Below are positions 24,880 to 33,810 of a stretch of DNA of 64,000 nt, one piece after another. The position numbers were made by a program, and so were the translations under genes. Below the pieces are notes generated by a model, which saw only the letters and a list, made by a program, of their open reading frames with translations, did not search any database and was not told the origin of the DNA. Within the stretch, counting starts at the first letter, position 1. Each line of letters begins with the position of its first letter. The stretch covers positions 62,001 through 126,000 of the forward strand of contig NZ_JAUCGJ010000003.1 in assembly GCF_030378065.1 (NCBI RefSeq). Direction: 5' to 3'. Source of the DNA: Candidatus Venteria ishoeyi (GTDB taxonomy: Bacteria; Pseudomonadota; Gammaproteobacteria; Beggiatoales; Beggiatoaceae).

Positions 24880-27800
24880 ACGCTGGTTTGATGCAGTTGC
24901 TGACTCTGGCAGTGGACGGTTTATCCGTGCCAGCATCCAGCGCAGGCGCATCCAATGGCATATCTGGCAGGCAGCGCGCCGGGGCAATACTCACAATGAA
25001 GGCTTGAGACAACAGCTTTTAGCTTTACGCACCTCAGATTCTGGCTATTTTATCTGGCTGTTGTTACATAAGCTGTACATCCCCCGCTTATTAAGCGCGA
25101 AAAACAAATACGGGGCGCAACAGCCTTATTTTTCAATTCTGGTGCCGGTGTATAACAGCGATCCCGTCTGGTTGCAGCGCACGGTCGATTCTGTCATCAG
25201 TCAGCACTATCCACGCTGGGAATTGATATTATGCGATGATGCCTCGCCTCAGGAAGACACGCGCCTTTTGCTAAAGCAATTAGCCGGGTGCGACAGGCGC
25301 ATACGTCTGGCATTTAATGCGCGTAATCAAGGTATATCCAGAGCCACCAATCATGCCGCCAAGCTGGCGCAGGGGGATTGGCTGGTATTGCTGGATCATG
25401 ATGACACGCTGTATGCTGATGCCTTGGAAAAACTAGCTGAGCATATCGGGCAGCAGCCGCAGGCCAGTGTGTTTTATTCTGATGAAGATCGGCTTTCTGC
25501 CCAGGGCTTTTGTTATCAACATAATTTTAAACCCGGCTTTTCGCCCTCATTGCTGGAAACCCAGAATTATATTTTGCATCTGGTGTGCGTGACTAAAACT
25601 GCTTTTGAAGCGGTGGGCTGCCTGCGCAGTGGTTTTGACGGCTCTCAGGATTATGATTTGTTACTGCGTCTGCTCAGTGCCAAACACACGTTTTTCCATA
25701 TTCCTCAAGTACTGTATTCCTGGGGCGAAAGTGATACCTCCATGGTGGGCGGTCAGTTAAAACCTGCGGTATTTGATGCCGGTCGCCGTGCTTTAATCGA
25801 ATATTTTGCCCGTACCCAGGCGCGTATAGATCACATCAGCGCTCAAGCAGGCAGTGGTGAATACCATGCCCATTTTAAGTTGCCCACGCCGTGCCGGGTG
25901 TTGTGGGTAAAAACCCGACCGGATGCCGCGCCGCTGGACTTACCCTTACCGACTTTCAGCGTAAACTGGCAAGTCGATGAGATTATTGCTTATGATGGCA
26001 TTTCCCCAATTGTTGCCGCCTTATCACAGCTATCCGCGCAAGCCGAGCCTTATGATTTTATTTTATTTTGCCGTGCAGGTCTGGATGCCGTCGATTTTGA
26101 GTTGGTTTTGTCCGAATTAGGCGGTTGGGCCTTACGCCCTCAAGTTGGCATGGTAGCCGGTTTAATTGTCAATCAGCAGCAGCAAATTTTACACGCAGGC
26201 TTTTCCTATCTGCCATCCGGGCGCTTGCAGGCGGATTTTCAGGGCAGAAAACTTAATGATACACCGCTGGCGAAGCGGGTACGTGATTGCAGCGTGGTTT
26301 CTGGTGACTTGTTAGCCATGCGCCCGGATGTATTGCAACAGCACCAGGAAATTCAGGGCATCAGCCACCCGGACTATTGGTTTGTGGCTTTGTGTCTGGC
26401 TGTGCAACAACAGCAGCAACGTGTGGTGTACCTGCCTTGGGCTGCCATGGAAGCACGCGCGCGTGGGCTTGGGGATTTCCCTGTGCCTGCAAGACCTCCC
26501 CGATTGTTAAAATCTGGAAGGTCTAAAATCCATCACCCCACAGAACTTTATCTGAACCCGAATTTGATTTCTCCCTGGAATGACTGGCGCTTGCCAAATC
26601 CATTGCCTGATGAGCCACAATTGGCACAGACTATAGATAACAATACAAGTCTGTCATTTATGCCTTATCGGCAGGCATCGCCCTTATCAAATAATAAGCC
26701 TCCTCAGTTTTCAATTATTCTGACCACCTGGAATAGTCATCTGGGCTATTTACGGGAAATGCTGGAATCCATCCATGTTCAGCAATGGAGCGATTTTGAA
26801 GTCTGTATTGCCGATGATGCTTCAGATAAGGCGCGTTTGCGTGACTATTTAAAAAATCTGGGGCAGCAAGATAGCCGTTTTGTGGTGCAACTGGCAGATA
26901 CGCGTTTAGGCATTGCCGGTAACACCAATCGCGCCTTAGCAAAAGCCCGTGGTGAATGGCTGCTATTTTGTGATCATGATGATGTACTGGAATCCCACGC
27001 GCTGCAAACGCTGGCGGATTATATCCAGCAACATGCCAGCGTGGATTTGGTATACAGTGATGAAACCCTGATGGATGAACACAGTGTCCGTCACAATCCG
27101 CACCATCGTCCCGACTGGAACCCCGACATGTTTACCAGCCAGATGTATTTCCCGCATCTGGTGGCAGTGCGCCGCAGTCTGGTGGAACGTGTAGGCCAGC
27201 TAAATCCTGCCCTGGACGGCGCGCAGGATTATGATTTTCATTTGCGCACCACCGAGCAAGCGCGCGCAATAGGCCATATTCCCGAAGTGTTATATGCCTG
27301 GCGTATGCATCCTGATTCGGTGGCAATGGATGCTGCCAGTAAGCTCTATGCTTATGAATCAGGACGGCGGGCGCTGGCGAATGCCATGTCACGGCGCGGC
27401 GAAACTGTGAATGTGTTGAATGCACCGGGTACGGCATTGGGTGTTTACCGGGTTAAACGCAAAGTGCAGGATTGCACAATTTCCCATATTCTGGCGGTGG
27501 ACAGCGCGCAGGCGATTAACAGCATTCGCAGTATCCGTCAATGCAGTCGCCGTCCAGTGGAAATTATTGCGGTGCTTTCCGGTAAGGATGCCAAGCTGGC
27601 AATCGCTTTGCGTCAGGCTGATGCGCAGCTACAAACGCTGATTGTTGCTGATGACCACAATCGCGCGCAACGCTATAATGCAGGCGCACGCATTGCCCAG
27701 GGGCAGCAACTCATTTTTTCTCCCGATAGCGTGGAACTGGTGGACAGCGATTATCCTGATGCGCTACTGGAACACAGTCAGCGTAGTGATATCGGCGCGG

Positions 27801-28249
27801 TGGCCGGTAAACTGATTTATCCTAATGGTTGTTATTATCACACGGGTTTGTTACTGGGCGTCAATGGCTTTTGTGGTTATGCCCATCGCAATATCTGGCA
27901 AGGCCCCGGTTATTGGTATTATGCTTTAGTCATTCGTAATTATACTGCGCTGTCCTGGGACTTTATGGCAGTATCCCGCCCCCATTGGCAGGAAGTTGAT
28001 GGTTTTGATGAACAACTGGCACAGTTTGCCGATGTTGATTTTTGTCTGAAACTGGGGCGTTTGGGTTTGCGTCAGGTGTACACACCTTATGCCAGCGGCG
28101 TGTTCAAACGCGCTGTTCATCATCTGGAAGCACTGCAAAATGAAACCGCAGCTGATATTTTGATTCAGCGTTATGGCGTGGAAATATTACAAGATCCACA
28201 ATATCACCCACGTTTGTCAAAACAATTTGAGGACTTTTCTGAATGTTAA
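24839..28249 (+). CDS. Multi-domain GT2 glycosyltransferase
   Basis: A protein of about 1136 residues with two catalytic GT2 modules, each followed by a degenerate GT2-like tail. Module A (about 97-330) has SILVPVYN, CDDASP and DHDDTLY. Its tail (about 380-560) keeps only GMVAGLIV-like and VVSGDLLAM segments. Module B (about 620-880) has SIILTTWN, ADDASD, DHDDVLE and NPHHRPDWNPD. Its tail (about 880-1130) has IGAVAGKLIYPNG and FADVDFCLKLGR. The architecture suggests internal duplication and a role in building a repeating glycan. TTG 24830, ATG 24839 and ATG 24845 are all possible starts. The gene overlaps the GT4 gene by 41 bp. Confidence 0.85.
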   Translation: MPMSLKLFIKIIIKRWFDAVADSGSGRFIRASIQRRRIQWHIWQAARRGNTHNEGLRQQLLALRTSDSGYFIWLLLHKLYIPRLLSAKNKYGAQQPYFSILVPVYNSDPVWLQRTVDSVISQHYPRWELILCDDASPQEDTRLLLKQLAGCDRRIRLAFNARNQGISRATNHAAKLAQGDWLVLLDHDDTLYADALEKLAEHIGQQPQASVFYSDEDRLSAQGFCYQHNFKPGFSPSLLETQNYILHLVCVTKTAFEAVGCLRSGFDGSQDYDLLLRLLSAKHTFFHIPQVLYSWGESDTSMVGGQLKPAVFDAGRRALIEYFARTQARIDHISAQAGSGEYHAHFKLPTPCRVLWVKTRPDAAPLDLPLPTFSVNWQVDEIIAYDGISPIVAALSQLSAQAEPYDFILFCRAGLDAVDFELVLSELGGWALRPQVGMVAGLIVNQQQQILHAGFSYLPSGRLQADFQGRKLNDTPLAKRVRDCSVVSGDLLAMRPDVLQQHQEIQGISHPDYWFVALCLAVQQQQQRVVYLPWAAMEARARGLGDFPVPARPPRLLKSGRSKIHHPTELYLNPNLISPWNDWRLPNPLPDEPQLAQTIDNNTSLSFMPYRQASPLSNNKPPQFSIILTTWNSHLGYLREMLESIHVQQWSDFEVCIADDASDKARLRDYLKNLGQQDSRFVVQLADTRLGIAGNTNRALAKARGEWLLFCDHDDVLESHALQTLADYIQQHASVDLVYSDETLMDEHSVRHNPHHRPDWNPDMFTSQMYFPHLVAVRRSLVERVGQLNPALDGAQDYDFHLRTTEQARAIGHIPEVLYAWRMHPDSVAMDAASKLYAYESGRRALANAMSRRGETVNVLNAPGTALGVYRVKRKVQDCTISHILAVDSAQAINSIRSIRQCSRRPVEIIAVLSGKDAKLAIALRQADAQLQTLIVADDHNRAQRYNAGARIAQGQQLIFSPDSVELVDSDYPDALLEHSQRSDIGAVAGKLIYPNGCYYHTGLLLGVNGFCGYAHRNIWQGPGYWYYALVIRNYTALSWDFMAVSRPHWQEVDGFDEQLAQFADVDFCLKLGRLGLRQVYTPYASGVFKRAVHHLEALQNETAADILIQRYGVEILQDPQYHPRLSKQFEDFSEC

Positions 28250-28722
28250 AAATCTTATTTGTCTGTATGGGAAATATCTGCCGTTCACCAACAGCCCAGG
28301 GTGCTTTTGCAGAACTGGTCAAACAGCAGGGCTTGAATGCTAAAATCCAAATCGATTCTGCTGGTACCCATGCTTATCATATCGGCAAAGCCCCAGACCA
28401 GCGCGCGCAGGCAGCAGCCCGTAACCGTAAAATTGATTTAAGCGACCAGCGCGCACGTCAGGTTCAGGCGAGTGACTTTGAACAATTTGATTATATTCTG
28501 GCGATGGATAAGGATAATGAAGACAATCTACGCCACATTTGTCCATCTGAACACCAGGATAAGATCCATTTATTTCTTGCGTTTGCTCCTGAGCATAAAG
28601 AACAGGAAGTGCCTGATCCTTATTATGGCGGCACGCAGGGGTTTGAACATGTATTGGACTTAGTGGGAGCTGCTGCGCAGGGGTTGTTAAATAATATAGA
28701 GGCAAATTATGGGTTTGCCTAA
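28243..28722 (+). CDS. Low-molecular-weight protein tyrosine phosphatase
   Basis: A 159-residue enzyme with the CX5R nucleophile loop CMGNICRS at residues 8-15 and the general-acid loop DPYYGG. It would dephosphorylate phosphotyrosine on proteins, typically tyrosine kinases controlling polysaccharide export. No such kinase is visible here. The start overlaps the glycosyltransferase stop by 7 bp, which ties it to surface glycan synthesis. The TAA stop is followed at once by a decayed MITE-like element. Confidence 0.9.
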   Translation: MLKILFVCMGNICRSPTAQGAFAELVKQQGLNAKIQIDSAGTHAYHIGKAPDQRAQAAARNRKIDLSDQRARQVQASDFEQFDYILAMDKDNEDNLRHICPSEHQDKIHLFLAFAPEHKEQEVPDPYYGGTQGFEHVLDLVGAAAQGLLNNIEANYGFA

Positions 28723-28785
28723 GGAATGGGAATTAAATAACTGGTACAGTTGGCACAGGATTTTTTTTCATATTCAAGAGTAAGT
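28720..28785 (+). repeat. Decayed MITE-like element, left half
   Basis: After the phosphatase stop codon TAA, GGAATGGGAATTAAATAA, then CACAGGATTTTTTTTCAT and TATTCAAGAG follow the left half of the 158-bp element with many substitutions. The right half is not recognisable. The rest of 28723-28915 holds no gene. Confidence 0.55.
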
Positions 28786-28915
28786 GTTCAGTCTCTCCCA
28801 GGGCCAGCAGAATGCCAGCGTTCCCAGGAGAAGTAAACGGATACATTCAAGACACGAAAATTAGAAATATGGTGCCGGATCATAAAATATCCGGGTTAAA
28901 TACGAGTACCAATCG

Positions 28916-29380
28916 TTATTTCTTGGCATCTTTCACCAAAACATCACCAAATGGCGTTCTGACACGGTGGTGACCTGCGGGTACATCTTCATCGGCAATG
29001 GTGCGGGGTTTGAATTTGGGTGCAGTTGCTGATGAGGTTTTGGCTGCGGGTTTTGCGCCAAAAGGCATGGGTACTGCGGGTTTGGTTTTAGCAACGGGTT
29101 TGCTTGTATGTTCCGTCATGCGACTTTGCAAGGTCAGTTCCTGTAATGGCATATCCGGTTTGTTCTGAGATTTGATCTGTACGGTACGTGGTGCAATTTT
29201 TTTAATTTGCCACTCACCAATCGTCCCCCCCTCTCTGCGTTTAAACGTTTTACCCTGGAAACTGATAAAGGCATATTTTTTTTCTCCAATCGTACTGACG
29301 CCCTGCAAAGCAATGGTGTCGGCTGCCAGTACCGGGTGTACGAAGAGTCCTAAGCAAATTAGTAGTAAAGAATATTTCAT
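28916..29380 (-). CDS. Exported small protein
   Basis: A 154-residue protein with a signal peptide (KYSLLLICLGLFVHPVLAA, cleavage after about residue 19). A small beta-rich domain follows (YAFISFQGKTFKRREGGTIGEWQIKKI), resembling the homology region of GspC/PilP-type periplasmic proteins. The C-terminal half is Pro/Lys/Ala-rich and probably disordered. It lies 15 bp after the start-distal end of dsrS on the same strand, so they may be co-transcribed. The GspC-like resemblance is weak. Confidence 0.65.
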   Translation of the reverse strand: MKYSLLLICLGLFVHPVLAADTIALQGVSTIGEKKYAFISFQGKTFKRREGGTIGEWQIKKIAPRTVQIKSQNKPDMPLQELTLQSRMTEHTSKPVAKTKPAVPMPFGAKPAAKTSSATAPKFKPRTIADEDVPAGHHRVRTPFGDVLVKDAKK

Positions 29381-29395
29381 TTCTTTTATCCAGGG

Positions 29396-30532
29396 TTAGA
29401 TATTAATGGGTTGGCGTAATTGCTTTAATTGTTCAAAAATCGGGCTTGTGACAGGTTTGAGTTTTTTACGCATCAGGGAGCCTATGGAGCTTGTGCGTGA
29501 GAAAATCGGGCGCAATACGCCATAATCCAATGCGGCTAATGTCATCATGGCTTGCAAATAGGCTTGTAACTCAGGTGCTTGTTTAAGCACAGCGTTTAAG
29601 CCTGTCACCATGCCGGGGTTTTCCATGCAGCAGGCTTGCGCAACATTGGGTAACAGGCTTTCAATCGCCTGATTGTCCATATTATCCGGTTTTAAGCTTG
29701 TAAAGTACTGCGCCAAATAGACAATAAAGTGATTGACGATATCCTGATTAATTGGTTTTTTTAATACCCGCTCGCACAGTTGGATAAAACTTTGCCCCTC
29801 TGGAGAAAGTATCTTTAACACCAATAAAGCCACCGGGTTGTTTTGTTCTGTCAGAGGTTTAAGCTTGGCAGCAAGGCTTGTGTAAGCATCATGCGCAGCT
29901 TGTTGTTCTGGCAACAGACGCATATCACTGCGCAAAAAACCCAATAAATAACTATTTTTATGCTGACCACGATGCCATAAATCTTGTATTTCCGCTGTGT
30001 TTAATAAACCGGGCTGTAATATCCGCTGCACAGATTCGGCCTGCATCATCGGCTCTTCTTCAAATGGCAGAAACTCCAGTATATGCTGAGCCAGTTCCTT
30101 GCCCAGTTCACTGTTGATGATATTACTTTTTTGCAGCATCTGGCGGGCATTGTCTGTTTCCTGCGCTGCCCACCAGGCCCGTTTTGCCAGTTCCGGCGTT
30201 AACCCTGGCGCATGTACAACGGCAATCACCGCTTCAGGCTCTCCCAGTTTCAGCAACTGTTCCAGGCTTTCATCCCGTGCTTGCCCCATGCGGATCCAAC
30301 GGCTGATATATACGGGATAACCTTCCGGGGAACCCAGAATCACAGCGGAAATCAGTTCCCGCACCTGACGCAGGTATTGTTCATCCCGGCAATTGGCATT
30401 GAGTTTGACCTTGGCTTCGCCACGCGGTGTCAAGGCATGAACAGTCATGCTCGATTCATTAATCCGAATGGCTTTGACTTCACCTGCCAGCAAAACATTT
30501 AAGCGTAAGTTGTCTTCGTTGGATAAGCTCAT
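29396..30532 (-). CDS. dsrS: DsrS-like sulfur metabolism protein
   Basis: A 378-residue protein whose N terminus (SLSNEDNLRLNVLL), CRDEQYLRQVRELI and PGLTPELAKRAWWA segments match my memory of DsrS, the last gene of the dsr operon in Allochromatium-type sulfur oxidisers. The biochemical role is unclear. It is helical, soluble and has no cofactor motif. No other dsr gene is in the window, so here it stands alone, downstream of DUF484 and dapF on the same strand. The identification is from recalled family pattern, not from a search. Confidence 0.7.
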   Translation of the reverse strand: MSLSNEDNLRLNVLLAGEVKAIRINESSMTVHALTPRGEAKVKLNANCRDEQYLRQVRELISAVILGSPEGYPVYISRWIRMGQARDESLEQLLKLGEPEAVIAVVHAPGLTPELAKRAWWAAQETDNARQMLQKSNIINSELGKELAQHILEFLPFEEEPMMQAESVQRILQPGLLNTAEIQDLWHRGQHKNSYLLGFLRSDMRLLPEQQAAHDAYTSLAAKLKPLTEQNNPVALLVLKILSPEGQSFIQLCERVLKKPINQDIVNHFIVYLAQYFTSLKPDNMDNQAIESLLPNVAQACCMENPGMVTGLNAVLKQAPELQAYLQAMMTLAALDYGVLRPIFSRTSSIGSLMRKKLKPVTSPIFEQLKQLRQPINI

Positions 30533-30533
30533 T

Positions 30534-30597
30534 GTTTACGGTTTACGGTTTAATGCGAAGGCATGTTTGTCAACTAATAACTGATAACTGATAACTG
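30534..30597 (+). repeat. Short tandem repeats between dsrS and the DUF484 gene
   Basis: GTTTACG occurs twice in tandem (30534-30547) plus a partial unit. ATAACTG occurs three times in tandem (30577-30597). The 74-bp gap has no other feature. Confidence 0.7.
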
Positions 30598-30606
30598 CAA
30601 ACTGAT

Positions 30607-31317
30607 TCATACTTGCCAGCGCCTTAACATCTGACTGACTAGCTTGCCCATATAACTGAGTAAATCGGTACTCATACCCGCATAAAACCGTGCCACATCA
30701 AGACTACCCAGTGCCAATATCCCTTGCGGTTTTGGAGTGCCCAGTGGTATTAACACCGCAGAGCCAAGTTTTAACTCGGGAAATAAATACGCAGCCTGGG
30801 CATTCGTCAGCCGACCACAGAGTGGCGTGCTGGTATTTAATACATTTTCAAACAGGTTAAATACTTGCGCATCATATTCTGTCAGTTCCTGGCGCAAGGC
30901 CATTTCTGCTTGTATCTGCGGTTCTTTCAGTGACACATCAAACAAACGCACGATAACAGCATCGGTGTTAAATTCTTCATTTAAGCTTTGATACAAAGTA
31001 TCAAAAAATGCATCCAGGTCGGTTTGTTCCAGTAAAGCAGTCACTAAATGCTGAATCTGAACATTTAATACTTCATTACGCTTGGCTGCCTCAATCATGG
31101 TATTAATCTGGCGCTGCAACTGCTGATTCTCATCGCGCAGCACCCGTACCTGACGCTCAACCAATGAAATGGCGGCATCTGGCCCATGCGGAATATCCAT
31201 TTTAGTCAATAAAGATTCGTGATGGATAAAAAAATCGGGGTGTTGTTGCAGATAAGCGGCAACTTTTTCCTCGGGTAATTGTTCTAAACTCGCACCACTA
31301 AAAGGATCGCTATTCAT
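30607..31317 (-). CDS. DUF484 family (GAF-like) protein
   Basis: A 236-residue protein with the family start ([15 protein letters not shown]), a coiled coil ([21 protein letters not shown]) and a C-terminal GAF-like domain ending in [15 protein letters not shown]484 genes commonly lie between dapF and xerC in gammaproteobacteria. The dapF link is preserved here, but no xerC follows. The start overlaps the dapF stop by 4 bp. Confidence 0.9.
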   Translation of the reverse strand: MNSDPFSGASLEQLPEEKVAAYLQQHPDFFIHHESLLTKMDIPHGPDAAISLVERQVRVLRDENQQLQRQINTMIEAAKRNEVLNVQIQHLVTALLEQTDLDAFFDTLYQSLNEEFNTDAVIVRLFDVSLKEPQIQAEMALRQELTEYDAQVFNLFENVLNTSTPLCGRLTNAQAAYLFPELKLGSAVLIPLGTPKPQGILALGSLDVARFYAGMSTDLLSYMGKLVSQMLRRWQV

Positions 31318-32144
31318 AATTCAATTGTTCCTTCAAAAACACGTATCGCAGGGCCGGTCATCCAGACTGGCTGTGTTATATCATCCCAACGTATTTGTAA
31401 TACACCGCCGGGTAAGTCAACCTGCACCTGACTATCCAGCTTATTCCACAGGCGACCAATCACCATTGCTGCGCAAGCACCGGTACCACAGGCCAGGGTT
31501 TCGCCACTGCCACGCTCAAATACCCGCAACCGGATACGCTGGCGATTAATAATCTGCATAAAACCGACATTGACCCGCTGCGGGAAACGCGGATGAGATT
31601 CCAATAATGGGCCAATTTTAGCCACAGGCGCATGATCCACCGAAGGAATTTCCAGCACGGCATGGGGATTACCCATAGATACTGCACCAATACGCAGTTT
31701 TTGCTCACCCACTTGAATCTCGTATTCAAGTGCTTGTTGCTCAGCTTCAAACGGCAGTTCCAGCGGCTCTAGTAGCGGCACCCCCATATTCACTCGCACT
31801 TGATCATCGGTTTCCAGATACAGACGAATAATACCGGAATGGGTTTGTACCACCAACTCATCTTTGTCAGTTAAGCCCTGTTCCCGGACAAAACGGGCAA
31901 AGCAACGCGCACCATTGCCGCATTGCTCAACTTCCCCACCATCAGCATTAAAAATACGATAATTAAAATCCACTTCAGGAATACTGCCAGATTCCACCAG
32001 CAATACCTGATCGCAACCAATGCCGGTATGCCGATCCGCAATTTTGCAGATTTGCCCGGCAGTCAGCACTAAAGGATGGGCAACGGCATTAAACACCACA
32101 AAATCATTGCCTAAACCATGCATTTTAGTAAAAGAACGTTTCAT
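31314..32144 (-). CDS. dapF: Diaminopimelate epimerase
   Basis: A 276-residue cytoplasmic enzyme converting LL- to meso-diaminopimelate for lysine and peptidoglycan synthesis. Both catalytic cysteines are present: [13 protein letters not shown] and [11 protein letters not shown]. The start [11 protein letters not shown] is characteristic. Length is normal. It forms an operon with the DUF484 gene. Confidence 0.97.
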   Translation of the reverse strand: MKRSFTKMHGLGNDFVVFNAVAHPLVLTAGQICKIADRHTGIGCDQVLLVESGSIPEVDFNYRIFNADGGEVEQCGNGARCFARFVREQGLTDKDELVVQTHSGIIRLYLETDDQVRVNMGVPLLEPLELPFEAEQQALEYEIQVGEQKLRIGAVSMGNPHAVLEIPSVDHAPVAKIGPLLESHPRFPQRVNVGFMQIINRQRIRLRVFERGSGETLACGTGACAAMVIGRLWNKLDSQVQVDLPGGVLQIRWDDITQPVWMTGPAIRVFEGTIEL

Positions 32145-32281
32145 CGTGATTACGCCCCTTCAGGGCTTGTTTTGCAAAAAACATTTTAAAAAGAACACAA
32201 AGAGCGCTTTATTTTTTTAGCAGCCATCCTTTATTGTCTGGCATCTTTGCGTGAAACTTGTTTTTGCTTAAGTTAATGACT

Positions 32282-32298
32282 TTGGGGCGTTGCCCCAA
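32282..32298. repeat. GC-rich 7-bp hairpin upstream of dapF
   Basis: TTGGGGC and GCCCCAA with a 3-base loop lie in the gap between dapF and the LysM gene. The role is unknown. It could lie within the untranslated region of either gene. Confidence 0.4.
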
Positions 32299-32331
32299 GA
32301 AATCCAAGCCCAGGCTTGGCCTCCTTTAAAC

Positions 32332-32495
32332 TTAGGAGTGAGGATAAAATAAATACAGAAACTGGGCGCAGGATTTTTATTCATTTTCAAGGCGTGAAAA
32401 CAGGCGCATAGCAAGCTATGTAACTGTTTTCACAACGCAGAAAATGGAGAAAAAGACCAGCCAAGTTGCTGAAGTTATAAAATTCTCGCTCCTTA
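32332..32495 (+). repeat. 158-bp MITE-like element, copy A, with TTA target duplication
   Basis: The element spans 32335-32492 with ends GGAGTGAGGAT and the complementary ATTCTCGCTCC. It is flanked by TTA at 32332-32334 and 32493-32495. It differs from copy B (58541) at about 4 of 158 positions and encodes no protein. The right TTA is, on the minus strand, the TAA stop codon of the LysM gene. Confidence 0.8.
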
Positions 32496-33293
32496 TGGCG
32501 CAACCCGCAATTGCTGACCAATACGTAAACTCGTTGAGCGTAAGTTATTTAAGGACATCATCTGACTCACCGTACTACCATAACGCCGGGAAATGCTGTA
32601 CAAGGTATCACCAGGTTGTACAGTATGGTATTTCACGCTGCCATAGCTGGGTGCCACAGGCGCAGTATTGGGATAAGCCGGTACGCTGGTAGCACCAAGA
32701 CGCAGTTGCTGACCAATACTTAAAGTCGCTGAACGCAGGCTATTGGCTGCCATTAATTGCTCAACACTTAAACCATAACGGCGGGAAATGCTGTATAAGG
32801 TTTCGCCAGGTTGCACGCTATGCACTGCACCATAGGCGGGTGTTGCAGGAGCAGGTGTATAAGTGGGTGCTGGGGTATAGGTTGGCGGCGGAGTATAGGT
32901 TGGCGGTGGGGTATAGGTTGGTTGTGCAACTGGCATTGTGGGACTGCCGCTAACACGCAATTGCTGGCCAATACTTAAGGCCGTCGATTGCAAACTATTT
33001 AAGGCCATAATCTGATTGACGCTAGTGTTATAGCGGCGTGAAATACTGTATAAAGTTTCCCCCGGTTGTACCACATGCATACCCGCTGGCACGCCGGTAT
33101 TAACTGGCGGTGTCATCGTTGGCGGCGCACCTATTGGGCTACCAGGTTGTACCACTACCGTACCCGGTGGCGTCATACCTGGCCCCGTACCTGAGACTGG
33201 CGCAGGGATTTCCGGCACCACTTCAGTGCGACTGCAAGCAGCCAACAAAGAAATTGCAGCTACGCCAATGAGAACTTGAGTGGGTTGCTTCAT
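32493..33293 (-). CDS. Triple-LysM lipoprotein
   Basis: A 266-residue lipoprotein with a type II signal peptide and lipobox LLAAC (Cys near residue 20). Three LysM domains follow, each containing VQPG(E/D)TLYSISRRY and IGQQLR, which would bind peptidoglycan. A YTPPP/YTPAP tandem linker lies between domains 1 and 2. NlpD-like proteins normally add an M23 peptidase domain; it is absent here. The stop codon coincides with the target duplication of MITE copy A, so the insertion did not truncate the gene. AGGAG lies close before the ATG. Confidence 0.85.
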   Translation of the reverse strand: MKQPTQVLIGVAAISLLAACSRTEVVPEIPAPVSGTGPGMTPPGTVVVQPGSPIGAPPTMTPPVNTGVPAGMHVVQPGETLYSISRRYNTSVNQIMALNSLQSTALSIGQQLRVSGSPTMPVAQPTYTPPPTYTPPPTYTPAPTYTPAPATPAYGAVHSVQPGETLYSISRRYGLSVEQLMAANSLRSATLSIGQQLRLGATSVPAYPNTAPVAPSYGSVKYHTVQPGDTLYSISRRYGSTVSQMMSLNNLRSTSLRIGQQLRVAP

Positions 33294-33354
33294 AAGAAAA
33301 CTCCTAGATCAATAAGTCGGGCATGAGATGTAAGCGACTTTCAGTAGCGAAGCG

Positions 33355-33390
33355 AATGAATGAAGCTTAACATCGAATTCAGGTTAATTA
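33355..33390 (+). repeat. Dispersed repeat, copy 2
   Basis: This is the second copy of the intergenic element at 17721-17755 (GAAGCTTAACATC followed by AATTCAGGTTAATT). A nearby upstream GATGTAAGC could pair with GCTTAACATC to form a stem-loop. It lies in the 226-bp gap between the LysM gene and tRNA-Arg. Confidence 0.5.
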
Positions 33391-33519
33391 ATATTATCTA
33401 CCAATCATACACGGTATTTTATTGGTATTGAAGTGGACATTATGCGCTAAAACGGGTATGCTTTGCCGCCTTTATGTGTGTGGTATGACATGATTATCTA
33501 TAAATAATGTCATGATTAT

Positions 33520-33596
33520 GCGCCCGTAGCTCAGTTGGATAGAGTGCAGGCCTCCGAAGCCTGAGGTCACAGGTTCGATTCCTGTCGGGCGCGCCA
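33520..33596 (+). tRNA. tRNA-Arg (anticodon CCG)
   Basis: A complete cloverleaf is present. The acceptor GCGCCCG (33520-33526) pairs with CGGGCGC (33586-33592). The D arm contains AGCTCAGTTGGATAGAG. The anticodon stem CAGGC/GCCTG encloses CTCCGAA, giving CCG. The T loop is TTCGATT. The discriminator is G and CCA is encoded. No integrase is adjacent. Confidence 0.96.
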
Positions 33597-33626
33597 TTTC
33601 CCCCCAGCTTTTTATAAATTCTTTTC

Positions 33627-33654
33627 TTGACATCGTTAGTAAAGTCTATATGCT
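33627..33654 (+). promoter_or_regulatory. Promoter of the cold-shock gene
   Basis: A consensus -35 TTGACA (33627-33632) is followed after 16 bp by TATGCT (33649-33654). This implies a 5' leader of about 150 bases before ATG 33811, as is usual for cold-induced csp mRNAs whose leader folds with temperature. Confidence 0.6.
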
Positions 33655-33810
33655 GCTGTTCCAGCTAGAAAAGAAAGAATCTTGTTTGAATCTACTGTTT
33701 CGTTGTTTTATTCGTAATTCCTCGTCCTGTTGTTTCTTAAGTGTCAATCTCATTTCCCGCTATTCAAGCCTCTTGAAGGCTCTCTTATATTTAATTTTCA
33801 GGATGTTATT

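Noticed and set aside
28916-29380. Assignment of the exported small protein as GspC
   Set aside because: Only a short beta-rich region is similar, the membrane anchor and PDZ domain of GspC are missing, and no other gsp genes are present.
32332-33293. LysM lipoprotein thought to be truncated by MITE copy A, losing an M23 peptidase domain
   Set aside because: The duplicated TTA target is itself the stop codon, so the stop existed before insertion. The protein naturally ends after the third LysM.
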